A DNA stretch of 9,408 nt from JAUVXJ01 sp034430275 (GCA_034430275.1 DAOUEW010000035.1:1-9408); one strand, 5' to 3'. Numbered from the stretch's first letter, positions 1 to 7,840 are shown. Numbers and translations: made by a program. Notes: a model not told the origin generated them from the sequence alone.

Positions 1-587
1 CCGGAGACGATAGCCGCGTGGCACAGGCCGTTGAGCAAGGCGTTGGCCGCAGAGAGGGCACGGTTGATGGGATCTCCGCGAGCCCAGCTCTTGCGGTCGT
101 ACCTCCTCCCCTTCCACTCCACGCCGTACTCTCGGCTGGCGTCGGCATAGGCCTCGCGAACCCGCACACCCTCCAGCCCCCTGATCTGGGGCAGCGTGAG
201 GCTTTCGTCCAGCTCTCCTCCGAACCTGAAACCGTACATGCGCAGCACCACCTGGAGCCGAAGCTCCGGATCGCTCACCAGTGCGGCCTGCCTCAGCAGG
301 TGGTACGCCTTGCGCGTCTCGCCGCCTCCCTGCGCGTAGCATCTTGTGCCGTCCTCCCCGCACCAGACGAGCAAACAGCCGTTGTCTGCGAGCGCCCTCA
401 CTGCGGAGTGGGTGATGCTGGTGCCGGGACCGAGCATAAGTACCGTCAGAGCAGCCGCTGGGATCATGGTGCGACCGTTCTCGTCTACCAACTCTACCGC
501 TTTGTACTTCTGCTCGATGCGGCCATGTTCCAGGTAGAGATAGCTCATGCTGTCCCGCAGCTTGGGCAGTTCGTGCAGGTCACGCAT
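1..587 (-). CDS. cas1: Cas1e, CRISPR spacer integrase (3' end cut by window edge)
   Basis: The first 195 residues are visible; the C-terminus lies beyond the left edge. Cas1 is the metal-dependent integrase that, with Cas2, captures protospacers and inserts them at the leader end of the CRISPR array. The sequence is typical of subtype I-E: MRDLHELPKLRD at the N-terminus, YLEHGRIEQ at 18-26, the very conserved LGPGTSITHSAVRALADNG at 52-70, and LEGVRVREAY at 138-147. Glu139 aligns with the catalytic metal ligand Glu141 of E. coli Cas1; the His and Asp ligands (208 and 221 in E. coli) would fall outside the window. The ATG at 585-587 is chosen because it matches the usual family start and has GAGGAG at 596-601, 8 nt upstream. 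It is the first adaptation gene, 86 bp after cas6e, and cas2 is expected next. Confidence 0.96.
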   Translation of the reverse strand, partial: MRDLHELPKLRDSMSYLYLEHGRIEQKYKAVELVDENGRTMIPAAALTVLMLGPGTSITHSAVRALADNGCLLVWCGEDGTRCYAQGGGETRKAYHLLRQAALVSDPELRLQVVLRMYGFRFGGELDESLTLPQIRGLEGVRVREAYADASREYGVEWKGRRYDRKSWARGDPINRALSAANALLNGLCHAAIVS

Positions 588-673
588 TGGTATGACTCCT
601 CTCGCTGGCGCAGGGGGTGGCGTCGTCACCACCCCGAACCTCTACTTGCTCAAGGTGGGCAAAGACCGTGCGA
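588..673 (-). other. Intergenic gap between cas6e and cas1e
   Basis: This is the longest gap in the operon; all the other cas genes overlap or lie within 35 bp of each other. It holds a perfect 7-bp GC-rich inverted repeat (614-635) and the cas1 ribosome binding site (596-601). I see no convincing promoter and no T-tract after the hairpin, so cas1 is probably read from the same transcript as the effector genes, with some possible control here. No open reading frame of interest is present. Confidence 0.7.
614..635 (-). repeat. Inverted repeat (hairpin) ahead of cas1e
   Basis: GGGGTGG at 614-620 pairs perfectly with CCACCCC at 629-635 around an 8-base loop, and six of the seven pairs are G-C. 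It lies 12 bp upstream of the cas1 Shine-Dalgarno sequence and 38 bp after the cas6e stop. No U-run follows it in the direction of transcription, so it is not a standard intrinsic terminator. An RNA stem, an mRNA end-stabilising structure or chance in a GC-rich region are all possible. Confidence 0.5.
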
Positions 674-1309
674 TCAGGCGGGCGTGGCCACGGATAGGAG
701 GCCAAAACCGAACCCTTTGCCGCTGCCGACCCCATTCTCTATGCTAGAGCGCAGCCGTTGCGCATCCAGGACCTGCAACAGGCCGTCGAACTGGACGGAC
801 AGCAGTCTGAGGCGGCCTTGGCGGGACTCTCTGTGGATGACCCCGCCAAGCACCTTCTCGTTGCTCGAACGCACCGATAGGAGACGGAAGCCGCCCTGTT
901 CGGCCTTCCGGGCCAGCCAGGACATCTGCTCCTCCTCCCGGTAGAGACCCAGGCGCTTGCCGCCGCGCTTGATAGTAGGGTTGCCTCGGAGCCGGAAGGC
1001 CAACACCTGGCCTGGCTTCACCTCCGGCTCGAACCCTTTGATCCAGGGGTTAGGCTCGTCGGTGGTCAGAAGATAGCCCCTGGCGCCATCCTCCTCCAAC
1101 CAGGACCAATCGGGCCGAGTGAGGGACTGCACCAGGAGGACCGGCGGCCCGCCTCGCGGAGCGTCCAGCCTGAACAGCACGCGCTCCTGCTTGGCGTCCA
1201 GATCTTCCGGAAAAGCGCGCATGATGCTTCTGTGCATCTGATAGGAGTCGGCGATCTCCTTCTGTACGGGCCTGTTGCGGGGGTTGAGCGTCAATCTGGT
1301 GAGGTACAT
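674..1309 (-). CDS. cas6e: Cas6e (CasE/Cse3), crRNA-processing endoribonuclease
   Basis: 211 residues, normal for Cas6e. The enzyme cleaves the repeat hairpin of the precursor CRISPR RNA without metal and stays bound to the 3' handle as the head of Cascade. The N-terminus MYLTRLTLNPRNRP is a ferredoxin-like strand typical of the family. Tyr23 and His26 (DSYQMHRSIMRAF, 21-33) fall at the same numbers as the E. coli catalytic pair. FRLRGNPTIKRGGKRLGL at 105-122 is the conserved RNA-binding strand, and GVGSGKGFGFGLLSV at 193-207 is the glycine-rich loop that defines the RAMP fold. The ATG at 1307-1309 lies inside the end of cas5e (19-bp overlap) and has AAGGAGG at 1314-1320. All expected functional residues are present, so the protein looks active. 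Confidence 0.96.
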   Translation of the reverse strand: MYLTRLTLNPRNRPVQKEIADSYQMHRSIMRAFPEDLDAKQERVLFRLDAPRGGPPVLLVQSLTRPDWSWLEEDGARGYLLTTDEPNPWIKGFEPEVKPGQVLAFRLRGNPTIKRGGKRLGLYREEEQMSWLARKAEQGGFRLLSVRSSNEKVLGGVIHRESRQGRLRLLSVQFDGLLQVLDAQRLRSSIENGVGSGKGFGFGLLSVATPA

Positions 1310-1974
1310 GGCTCCTCCTTTGCTGGTGGTGCTGTGACGTACATCGTGTGGACGCGCCTGGGGGCGAAGCGGCGGTCTGCAAAGGAAAGAGGTTGGTCCG
1401 ACCGCACCTCCGGTCCCTCTGCATCATCCAGGACCACTCTCAGCTTGTCCGGTCGCCTCTGCGGGTCCGTCCCCAGCCAGAGGTACGTGGTCAAGGCATC
1501 GAGAAGCCCCTGGTCGGGGCGGAATCCATCTTCGAGCCAGACCGGCTCGCCCGGTGGAAAGGCCTTGCGCCCTAGGTAGAGGGGCCAGTGCGGGTCTCGC
1601 AGGGCGGCGTGCGCCTGGGCCAGAAGTTGGTGGTTCTCACCGGCCAGGCCCACCAGGAAGCGGGCATCGGCCAGGTAGTAACGGCTGGAGACCACCACGC
1701 TCTTGTGCTCAACCGCTCCGCTGGCACGCAGGAAGCCTTCCTTGCCTGCGGTGTGATAGTCACGGCTCACCACACCCTCCTGGTCTACGCGCACAGCCAT
1801 GCCCATCCTGGCCAAGTCGTCCACCGGCTCGTCGCGGGTCCGTCCCAGGGCCGCGCAAAGCAAGCCCACCACGCCGCTCTTGGACGGCTCCAGCCCAGTG
1901 TCCCGCACGGTGAAGCGGCTCTGCACGCCCCAGGACTGCAGAGGCCCCGAGAGACGCAAGAGTAACGTGCTCAT
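1291..1974 (-). CDS. cas5e: Cas5e (CasD), Cascade 5'-handle-binding subunit
   Basis: 227 residues, usual size for Cas5e. It is a non-catalytic RAMP protein that caps the 5' repeat-derived handle of the crRNA and joins Cas8e to the Cas7 backbone. Visible family signatures are LLLRLSGPLQSWG (4-16), SRFTVRDTGLEPSKSGVVGLL (19-39), RDYHTAG (71-77), RYYLADARFLVGL (98-110) and YLGRKAFPPGEPVW (133-146). The C-terminus after FAPRRVHTMYVTAPP is short and irregular, as is common. Its ATG overlaps the cas7e stop in an ATGA junction (1971-1974), the classic sign of translational coupling, with AAGGAGG at 1982-1988. In I-E, cleavage is done by Cas6e, so no nuclease residues are expected here. Confidence 0.96.
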   Translation of the reverse strand: MSTLLLRLSGPLQSWGVQSRFTVRDTGLEPSKSGVVGLLCAALGRTRDEPVDDLARMGMAVRVDQEGVVSRDYHTAGKEGFLRASGAVEHKSVVVSSRYYLADARFLVGLAGENHQLLAQAHAALRDPHWPLYLGRKAFPPGEPVWLEDGFRPDQGLLDALTTYLWLGTDPQRRPDKLRVVLDDAEGPEVRSDQPLSFADRRFAPRRVHTMYVTAPPAKEEPCTSPD

Positions 1975-3101
1975 CCTTCGGCCTCCTTGGACGCAAGCGG
2001 CCCTGTCAGTGCGCCCACCCAGTCGTCCAGGGTTTGCACCGCCACCCCCTGCAAGCTCTTCAGGGGCAGATCATCATCCAGGGCCAGGGCCGCCGTGGCT
2101 AGATGCGTGCTGTCGCCATAAACGTGGCACATGCGGCCCCAGTAGTCGTCGAGGGCAGCCACCGACGGCGCCACGACTCCTCCCTCGCGCTCGGGGCGGA
2201 CGGGGGTCTCGAAGGCGTTGGCCAGGGACCAGCCCATCCCATCGCTGCGGACGACTCCCAGCAGGAAGCTGGGAGGGTTATGGGCAGCGAAGCTGTTCTG
2301 CTTGCCGGAGGGCACGGCGGCCACCGAGGCGCGCAAGAAGGCCTCCACCGTACGCCGGGCGAACTCCAGGTCCCCTCTCAGACTTCGGAGCAGTTGCCCC
2401 CAATCGATGCGGGCGTAGCGATAGAAGCAAGCGCTGTCGAAGCCGGTGAAGCCCATCATCCCGGCGCCGGTCTCTTCCTCTGTCGAAAGGTCATCGACGG
2501 CGGTGAAGAAATCCATCTCCATGGTCACGCGATGCGTGGAGATGGCGTGGCCCACCTGGCAGGCGGCCTCCAGGTTGAGTTCCGGCTGTTCGGCCAGCAT
2601 GCGCCCGAAGAGGGCGATGTCGGGAGCGCTGGTGACACCCCTGGACTTCTTGACCAGGGCCTTGGCGAGCTTCTTGGCGGTCGCCTCTCGCCCTTCTTCT
2701 TCCAGCAAGTCGGCCCAGTTGTCCAGCATCGTTTCTCCGAGTTCGCTCAGTTCTTCCTCGCTGACATAGAGAAGCACAGCGGTGTGTTGGCCCTCCTTGT
2801 CGAGTTTGCCTCCGTACTGCTTCAAAAACACGGGGAGGATAGCATCCACCTCCTTTTCAGGCTTTCTGGCGTCGAGGAGAGACTCTCGCAGCGGGCGGGT
2901 GAGCCACCTGGTGCGGGTGCCTACCTCCACACCGGTGACCTCGGCGAAGACGGGGCAGGTGCGGATGGCGCGCTTGATACACTGCGAGGAGATGCGGGCC
3001 CGCCGCACACCTCCGAATTCGCAGTCCTTGGGGTTGTTGGTATCATCGCGGTTCAGGTTGGCGGGACTGAAGCTCTGGATCATGTGCTGTTCGATGAACA
3101 T
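1971..3101 (-). CDS. cas7e: Cas7e (CasC/Cse4), Cascade backbone subunit
   Basis: 376 residues, typical of Cas7e. Six copies polymerise along the crRNA spacer in Cascade; the hand-shaped fold kinks every sixth base out of the guide-target duplex. The N-terminus is nearly the family consensus: NLNRDD at 15-20, KDCEFGGVRRARISSQCIKRA at 25-45. Further conserved blocks are DIALFGRM at 161-168, QVGHAISTHRV at 182-192, GAGMMG at 212-217, FYRYARID at 226-233 and PSGKQNSFAAHNPP at 264-277. The ATG at 3099-3101 is favoured over Met7 because the family start matches and AGGAGGAG lies at 3107-3114, within the last codons of cse2. It starts 2 bp after the cse2 stop and overlaps cas5e by 4 bp. Confidence 0.97.
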   Translation of the reverse strand: MFIEQHMIQSFSPANLNRDDTNNPKDCEFGGVRRARISSQCIKRAIRTCPVFAEVTGVEVGTRTRWLTRPLRESLLDARKPEKEVDAILPVFLKQYGGKLDKEGQHTAVLLYVSEEELSELGETMLDNWADLLEEEGREATAKKLAKALVKKSRGVTSAPDIALFGRMLAEQPELNLEAACQVGHAISTHRVTMEMDFFTAVDDLSTEEETGAGMMGFTGFDSACFYRYARIDWGQLLRSLRGDLEFARRTVEAFLRASVAAVPSGKQNSFAAHNPPSFLLGVVRSDGMGWSLANAFETPVRPEREGGVVAPSVAALDDYWGRMCHVYGDSTHLATAALALDDDLPLKSLQGVAVQTLDDWVGALTGPLASKEAEG

Positions 3102-3103
3102 CT

Positions 3104-3610
3104 CTACTCCTCCTCTTCATCGGCTGGGTGCTGGGGAGTTCTTCCCCAGAAGCCACGCGCCCAGCGGCGCTGTACGAAACCGTCGGGATGTCGCCAGTTC
3201 AGGATGTCGGCCAAGAGCTGCTGCCAGTTGACGGGCACCTCCTTGGACTTGAGGAAGCTGACGGCCTGACGCAGCCCGAACGGCAGATCGTCAGCATGGG
3301 CCGAGAGTAAGACCGTGAACCTACGTTCGATGGCGGTGTCGTCTCCCAAGAGGCCCCGCGCCCTCGCGAAGTGGCGGCCCATGTTGCCAGATCCGCCACT
3401 CTGCGGGTGATAGGCGAAGAGGGCAGCGACGGTGTAGAAGGCTGCCTCCCGCCACCGTGGGGTATCGTCGGAGAGCCAGGGCACGACGTATCGGTACATG
3501 TCGGCCACCGTGCCGGGGGGCTGACCCAGCCCTCTCCGCAGCGCGGCCAGCGCGGCCCGATCCTCTCGAAGGCTGTCCAGATACCTTATGAACTCCTCGG
3601 TTTGACTCAT
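3104..3610 (-). CDS. cse2: Cse2 (CasB, Cas11e), Cascade small subunit
   Basis: 168 residues, normal for Cse2. Two copies form the belly of Cascade and stabilise the displaced non-target strand in the R-loop. It is an all-helical protein recognised by context and by conserved pieces: WREAAFYTVAALFAYHP (53-69), GNMGRHFARAR (75-85), ERRFTVLLSAHADDLPFGLRQ (95-115) and VNWQQLLADILNW (127-139), with basic residues for nucleic acid contact. It ends in four glutamates whose codons form the ribosome binding site of cas7e. The ATG at 3608-3610 has AGGAGGT at 3615-3621 and lies 35 bp after the cas8e stop. Family members are poorly conserved, but the position between cas8e and cas7e leaves little doubt. 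Confidence 0.95.
   Translation of the reverse strand: MSQTEEFIRYLDSLREDRAALAALRRGLGQPPGTVADMYRYVVPWLSDDTPRWREAAFYTVAALFAYHPQSGGSGNMGRHFARARGLLGDDTAIERRFTVLLSAHADDLPFGLRQAVSFLKSKEVPVNWQQLLADILNWRHPDGFVQRRWARGFWGRTPQHPADEEEE
3107..3114 (-). promoter_or_regulatory. Shine-Dalgarno for cas7e inside the cse2 stop region
   Basis: AGGAGGAG on the minus strand, 5 nt before the cas7e ATG. Its bases are the glutamate codons and the first base of the stop codon of cse2, so the acidic tail of Cse2 and the initiation site of the most abundant Cascade subunit share the same DNA. It supports the ATG at 3099-3101 as the start. Confidence 0.75.
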
Positions 3611-3645
3611 TCCAACCTCCTCTCTTAGGCATCAACTGCGACAAG

Positions 3646-5157
3646 TCAGGCGCCAGGCAGTTGCTTGGCCAACCCGCCGGCCAACTGACCCCCTGCGCGG
3701 ACCACAGCTTTGAGGGCCGCTGGGTCGTGTCCCAGGTTGTCAGCCAATCGGTCGAAGGCTTGCCGCGCCGTTCGCAGCAGTATCTCTCGCCAATCCTCGA
3801 GCGCCTCGTCTGGAGCCTCGGGCAGTTCCTCCATGGTCTCGCGGAAAGGTATCTCCAAAGACGACCAGTAGCGACGGTCCGCGGCCCACTGCCGCGTCAG
3901 GGCATCGAGGTCCTCCCGCGCTGGCTGGCGACCACCCTCCATATCGCTGTCCGGAGACAGGAGAAGCCGGGCCAGGGTTCTAGTGGCGCCCCACAATTGT
4001 CCTGCCGCCCTCTCCGCCATGTCCACGGCGTCCTGGAGATATCCCACCAGCTCCTGCTCCTGCAGATAGACCAGGGGAAGAGGCATACGTTCGGCGCGAT
4101 AGAAGTCGACTCGCGCCTGGTGGCCGGACATGCCCAAGGCCAGGTAACGCCTGGTTTGAGACTTGTCCAGGTAGCCCTGGTCCACCAATTGGCTGAGCCA
4201 ATCGAAGACCCGCGGAGGAATGTATGCGGCGTTCCGCAACTGGAACAGGGTTGCGCTGTCCCTCCATAGCGCACGGTGTTCAAAGAACCGGAGGACGAGG
4301 GGACCCCGCCTCTCGTCCTGGCGGTAGTGCTTCATGGGATCGAGCACCTCACTATCCAGCCTCAGAGCCGGGGCCACAGTCATCTGCTCGATGGCCACGT
4401 CTCCATTCGCAGGCTCGGGCAGGAGGAGGACGCGCCTATTCTGCCAGGTCAGGTAGTCCAGATAGCCCCGAGGCAGGGTCCGGACCGGAAGGAACGGATC
4501 GTCACTCTCCCACGCCGGGCAGTCATCCGACTCGTGCCGGAAGACGCCCTGTCTAGGCGGATAGGGCAACAGGTTGAGGGCCAGGGTCTCGAACAGGGAG
4601 TCTCCCTGGACCAAGAAGCTCACCCCACGAGCACAAGGAGCATCCGTGAACTTCTGTGGCAAGCCGCTCAGGCCCGCGAGTCCGAAGGCCTGCGCGGCGA
4701 CCAGCACCCGCGCGGCCTGGGCCGGAGTTAGCGCCAGGCCCCGACCCGCGGTGTGATGATCGAAGAGGGTCGGGTTATTGCCAGAGGCCACATCGTGGAC
4801 CAGGGCGGCCACCGACTTGGGCTTGACCCTCTCATCGGGAGCCTGGTAGAAGGGGCGGTCCGGGTGAAAAAGATCGAAGCGGTGACGCCATCCCTCGAGG
4901 TAGGCCCTGACTTTCTCCTCGTCCCAGCGACCAGCCTGCCAGAGGGCGTTCCAATCCTCCTCGCTCCCCGGTCCGAAGATCCTGTGCAGGATGGCCAGCA
5001 AGAGACGGTACAGGGCGGCTGTGACCAGGGGTGAATCACCGTGCAGCCCCCGGAGTTGCTGGGCCTGAGTTAGCGCTTGGCGAAGGCCCAGTTCGACGGT
5101 TGTTCCGTCGGCTTGGATACAGGGAATCCAAGGCGACTCCACCAGATCAAACGTCAT
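3646..5157 (-). CDS. cas8e: Cas8e (CasA/Cse1), Cascade large subunit, PAM recognition
   Basis: 503 residues, typical of Cse1. It recognises the PAM, starts DNA unwinding and provides the landing platform for Cas3. N-terminal MTFDLVESPWIPCI is the usual family start. Other conserved parts are DLFHPDRPFYQ (95-105), the loop GNNPTLFDHHTAGRG (126-140) corresponding to the L1 PAM-sensing region, LTPAQAARVLVAAQAFGLAG (143-162), LNLLPYP (194-200), DYLTWQNRRVLLLP (234-247), and a C-terminal four-helix bundle (about 370-503). The frame stays open 30 codons upstream to 5247, but those codons lie inside cas3 and read as an antifamily sequence; the ATG at 5155-5157 has AAGGAGGTG 9 nt ahead and gives an 11-bp overlap with cas3. 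No damaging change is seen. Confidence 0.96.
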   Translation of the reverse strand: MTFDLVESPWIPCIQADGTTVELGLRQALTQAQQLRGLHGDSPLVTAALYRLLLAILHRIFGPGSEEDWNALWQAGRWDEEKVRAYLEGWRHRFDLFHPDRPFYQAPDERVKPKSVAALVHDVASGNNPTLFDHHTAGRGLALTPAQAARVLVAAQAFGLAGLSGLPQKFTDAPCARGVSFLVQGDSLFETLALNLLPYPPRQGVFRHESDDCPAWESDDPFLPVRTLPRGYLDYLTWQNRRVLLLPEPANGDVAIEQMTVAPALRLDSEVLDPMKHYRQDERRGPLVLRFFEHRALWRDSATLFQLRNAAYIPPRVFDWLSQLVDQGYLDKSQTRRYLALGMSGHQARVDFYRAERMPLPLVYLQEQELVGYLQDAVDMAERAAGQLWGATRTLARLLLSPDSDMEGGRQPAREDLDALTRQWAADRRYWSSLEIPFRETMEELPEAPDEALEDWREILLRTARQAFDRLADNLGHDPAALKAVVRAGGQLAGGLAKQLPGA

Positions 5158-7840
5158 CTGCACCCACACCTCCTTCCTTGTCGATCTCCAGCCCCAGCTC
5201 CCTCGTGAGCCGGAGCACGTATGAGGCGCCTTCCAGAGCACAGACACCCTTGTCGAAGATGGCCAGCCGGTGGAAGCGCAGCGCCGGGCTGTCCTTCCAG
5301 CGGGATGGCGGCTGTTGGGCCAGGAAATACTCCACCACCGGCCAGGTAGTGACGTTGATCGCGCGCTGGGCCAGCTCCCTGGTTAGTTCGTCATCGGGCT
5401 GCTTCCCTGGGTCTATCACCGAACCGCTTCCGCCAGGTTCCAGGGCCACCCCTTCGGCGGTGCGGTGCAGACAGACGAGAGACACCCCAGGCGGTGCCAG
5501 ACGGGTCAACGCTCGGAACGCACGATGGAGGTCGGGGTTGTCTTCCTCCAGGGCCAGGCTGCGAAGACCCAGCAGGTCGTCTGAGTCATATGGGGGAACT
5601 AGCTTTGTCTCCGCCTGGAAGACGTCCTTCTCCTGGTGTCGTCTCAACTCCTCGAGAGCCTGGGCCAGCTTCTCTTCGATCTCGGGTGTGAGAAGGTCGC
5701 TGGGCAACTCCTCCTCGCCGTACACGGTCTCGATCAGGGACTCGGTATCGCCAGGGACCGTCAAGCTCTGGCGCCCCTGGAGCGCCAGATAGGAGCGAAG
5801 GAGTGCGTACGCTTCATAGATGTAGGCGTCCCGCCCGAAGTCCGGGGTTCCGTCGACGTCGTCAGGTCTGGCGATGAGGAGTCGAGGGGTAAGGCACCGC
5901 GTAGGGCGAGTGTCGCGACGATGCCGGTGCAGGCGGCCTGCACGCTGGATCAACAGGTCCGCGGGCGCCAGATCGCTGATCATGAGGTCGAAATCTAGGT
6001 CCAGGCTCTGTTCGATGACCTGTGTGGCCACGACGATCGCCTTATCCGGACGCTCATTCCCCTTCCCGAAGTCAGCGAGTACTCGGTGCTCAATACCTTC
6101 TCGCCAGGCCATGGGGAATCGTGCGTGGAAGAGATGCAGATCGCCCGCGGGCACGATGCCCGCCTCGCGCAGGCCCCGGTACAGCTCTTGAGAACGTCGC
6201 ACGGTGTTGCAGATCACAGTCGCACAGCCGCCGTCCGACAGCTCCGACCGGAGGAGTGTGACTATGGCCTGTGGGTCGCGGTCTACCCACTCCAGAGCCA
6301 GTGTCCGCTCTTGGGTCCGCTCTAGGGGTATGATCCCGCTGCTCTCACCCATGGCCCAGGTCAGCGCCGGATAGTTGCTTTTCCGTGGCGAAGAGATCGC
6401 CTCGCCCAGATAAGCCTGGACCAGTTCATGTCGCATGCGTTGGGGCAACGTGGCAGAAAGGATGACCACCGATGCACCAAGGAGCCGTAGCCAGCCCAAC
6501 AAGCGCTGGAAGATCGTGGACATGTAGCTGTCGTAGGCGTGAACTTCGTCGAAAACGACGGTCTTGTGGCTGAGGCCGAAGAGGCGCAGGAAGAAGTGGC
6601 GAGTCTGGAGCACGGATAGCAGCGCCTGGTCCACGGTGCCTACGCCGAAGGGGGCCAGGAGAGTGCGTTTGCGTGGCAGAAACCAGGACATGGCTGCCAC
6701 GTTGCCATCCTCTAGCTCATCAACAGTCTGCAGTTGGAGTGTCTGGAGGTCCTTGCGCCACCGCGCCTGGCTGTGTATGAGATGCAGGTTGACCAAATCA
6801 CGGGGATAGCGGGCCTCCAGCACCTCGCGCACTCGATCGTACATCTGGTTGCTGGTGGCCATGGTAGGCATGGCTACGTATAGTCCTTGCTGTCGGCAGA
6901 CTGCCGCCCAGCGATCCGCGAGGTAGAGCGCGGCCTCGGTCTTGCCCGTGCCTGTGGGCGCCTCAATGATGACCATGGCTGGCTCTTCTAGGCTCTTCGC
7001 CAACTCGATGACCGCCTGCTGCATGGGACGAGGGTGGAAGCGACCGCTGAACAGCTCGGAAAAGGAGACCGGCCCATCGGGCGGAGACCACCCGGTCCAG
7101 CCTAGCTCCTCCAGTGCACGATCAGCTTGTCGACCAGCCTCTTTGGCATAAGCAGGGGGGTCGATGGGCGGCTCAGCAAAGGGAAAGTAGGTCTCCATGG
7201 AGCCCACCCAGTCGCCGACCACGCACAGCCCGGACAGGAGCATGACTAGAGCATTCTGCTCCAGATGTGACAAGCCCCTCTCGACCGGAGGTGGGTGATA
7301 GAGAGCCATCATCTCTCTAAGGAGTTCTCGCCGTGCTGCCACCCAGTCCGAGCCACCTACTTCGCGAGTTCCCAGGTCCTGTAGCTCGCCTGGGGGCGGC
7401 CATGTACCGTGGTGTCCACCTAGCGTCCGAGCGACAAGCTTCGAGAGCAGGGCATCGAGGCCTGTCTCATCTGGGAGCATGGCCTCCAATGCCTGCGCCG
7501 ATATGGTGGCGTGGCGGCACAGAGAGTGTGTGAAGACTCTCGGAAAGGCTAGTCCTGCGGCGGTCAGGCGGTCCTGAGCTGACTTACAGCGGCGTTGAAA
7601 GGACGGGCTGGCCTTGCCTAGATCGTGAAGTCCAACCCAGAAAGCGAGAAGTCTGCCGCACTCCTCGGGCGGGAGACCGAGGAGACTACAGAAATGGCCC
7701 CGTATGCTGTCTGTGAGAACTCTGTCCCACAGCCCCTCCGCAACCCGGGCCACGTCGATGAGGTGGCAGATCAGAGGATGGTACTGGCGACTTCTGTCAG
7801 CCTTAGCCCAGAGCAGAAGATGGCGTGCTCGCTCATCCAT
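5147..7840 (-). CDS. cas3: Cas3, HD nuclease-helicase (type I-E effector nuclease)
   Basis: 897 residues, the normal fused I-E form. Cas3 is recruited to the Cascade R-loop, nicks the displaced strand, then unwinds and degrades target DNA 3' to 5' with ATP. The N-terminal HD nuclease domain (about 1-225) shows HPLICHLIDVA with His26, HDLGK with His72-Asp73, His105/His110, GGHHG with His143-His144, and GDWVG with Asp210. The SF2 helicase follows: EAPTGTGKTEA (Walker A, 293-303), FDEVHAYD (DExH box, 430-437), LSATLP (461-466), IEQSLDLDFD (609-618) and QRAGRLHRH (632-640). The C-terminal domain ends with the family-like YVLRLTRELGLEID. The ATG at 7838-7840 has only a modest AAGGGA (7848-7853). 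It is the first gene of the operon, and all nuclease and ATPase residues I can check are intact. Confidence 0.97.
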   Translation of the reverse strand: MDERARHLLLWAKADRSRQYHPLICHLIDVARVAEGLWDRVLTDSIRGHFCSLLGLPPEECGRLLAFWVGLHDLGKASPSFQRRCKSAQDRLTAAGLAFPRVFTHSLCRHATISAQALEAMLPDETGLDALLSKLVARTLGGHHGTWPPPGELQDLGTREVGGSDWVAARRELLREMMALYHPPPVERGLSHLEQNALVMLLSGLCVVGDWVGSMETYFPFAEPPIDPPAYAKEAGRQADRALEELGWTGWSPPDGPVSFSELFSGRFHPRPMQQAVIELAKSLEEPAMVIIEAPTGTGKTEAALYLADRWAAVCRQQGLYVAMPTMATSNQMYDRVREVLEARYPRDLVNLHLIHSQARWRKDLQTLQLQTVDELEDGNVAAMSWFLPRKRTLLAPFGVGTVDQALLSVLQTRHFFLRLFGLSHKTVVFDEVHAYDSYMSTIFQRLLGWLRLLGASVVILSATLPQRMRHELVQAYLGEAISSPRKSNYPALTWAMGESSGIIPLERTQERTLALEWVDRDPQAIVTLLRSELSDGGCATVICNTVRRSQELYRGLREAGIVPAGDLHLFHARFPMAWREGIEHRVLADFGKGNERPDKAIVVATQVIEQSLDLDFDLMISDLAPADLLIQRAGRLHRHRRDTRPTRCLTPRLLIARPDDVDGTPDFGRDAYIYEAYALLRSYLALQGRQSLTVPGDTESLIETVYGEEELPSDLLTPEIEEKLAQALEELRRHQEKDVFQAETKLVPPYDSDDLLGLRSLALEEDNPDLHRAFRALTRLAPPGVSLVCLHRTAEGVALEPGGSGSVIDPGKQPDDELTRELAQRAINVTTWPVVEYFLAQQPPSRWKDSPALRFHRLAIFDKGVCALEGASYVLRLTRELGLEIDKEGGVGADDV
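5167..5175 (-). promoter_or_regulatory. Shine-Dalgarno deciding the cas8e start
   Basis: AAGGAGGTG on the minus strand is an almost perfect anti-16S match, 9 nt before the ATG at 5157, and lies within the last codons of cas3. It fixes the cas8e start at 5157 rather than at the upstream in-frame ATG at 5247. Strong re-initiation here would let Cascade be made independently of how many ribosomes start at cas3. Confidence 0.8.

Noticed and set aside
18..944. Plus-strand open frame of 308 codons opposite cas1e and cas6e
   Set aside because: It is antisense to clearly conserved Cas1e and Cas6e coding sequence. Its translation is low-complexity and rich in Arg, Pro and Ser, with no family resemblance.
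1050..1427. Minus-strand 125-codon frame across the cas5e-cas6e junction
   Set aside because: It is an alternative frame of two well-supported cas genes and lacks any domain; the Arg/Ala/Gly-rich translation is typical of shadows.
2103..3269. Long plus-strand open frame opposite cas7e and cse2 (388 codons)
   Set aside because: It lies antisense to two unmistakable cas genes, has a composition typical of a GC-rich shadow frame, and shows no recognisable domain.
5158..5247. Extended N-terminus for Cas8e from the ATG at 5247
   Set aside because: The 30 extra residues come from another frame of cas3 and resemble no Cse1. The ATG at 5157 matches the family start and has a near-perfect ribosome binding site.
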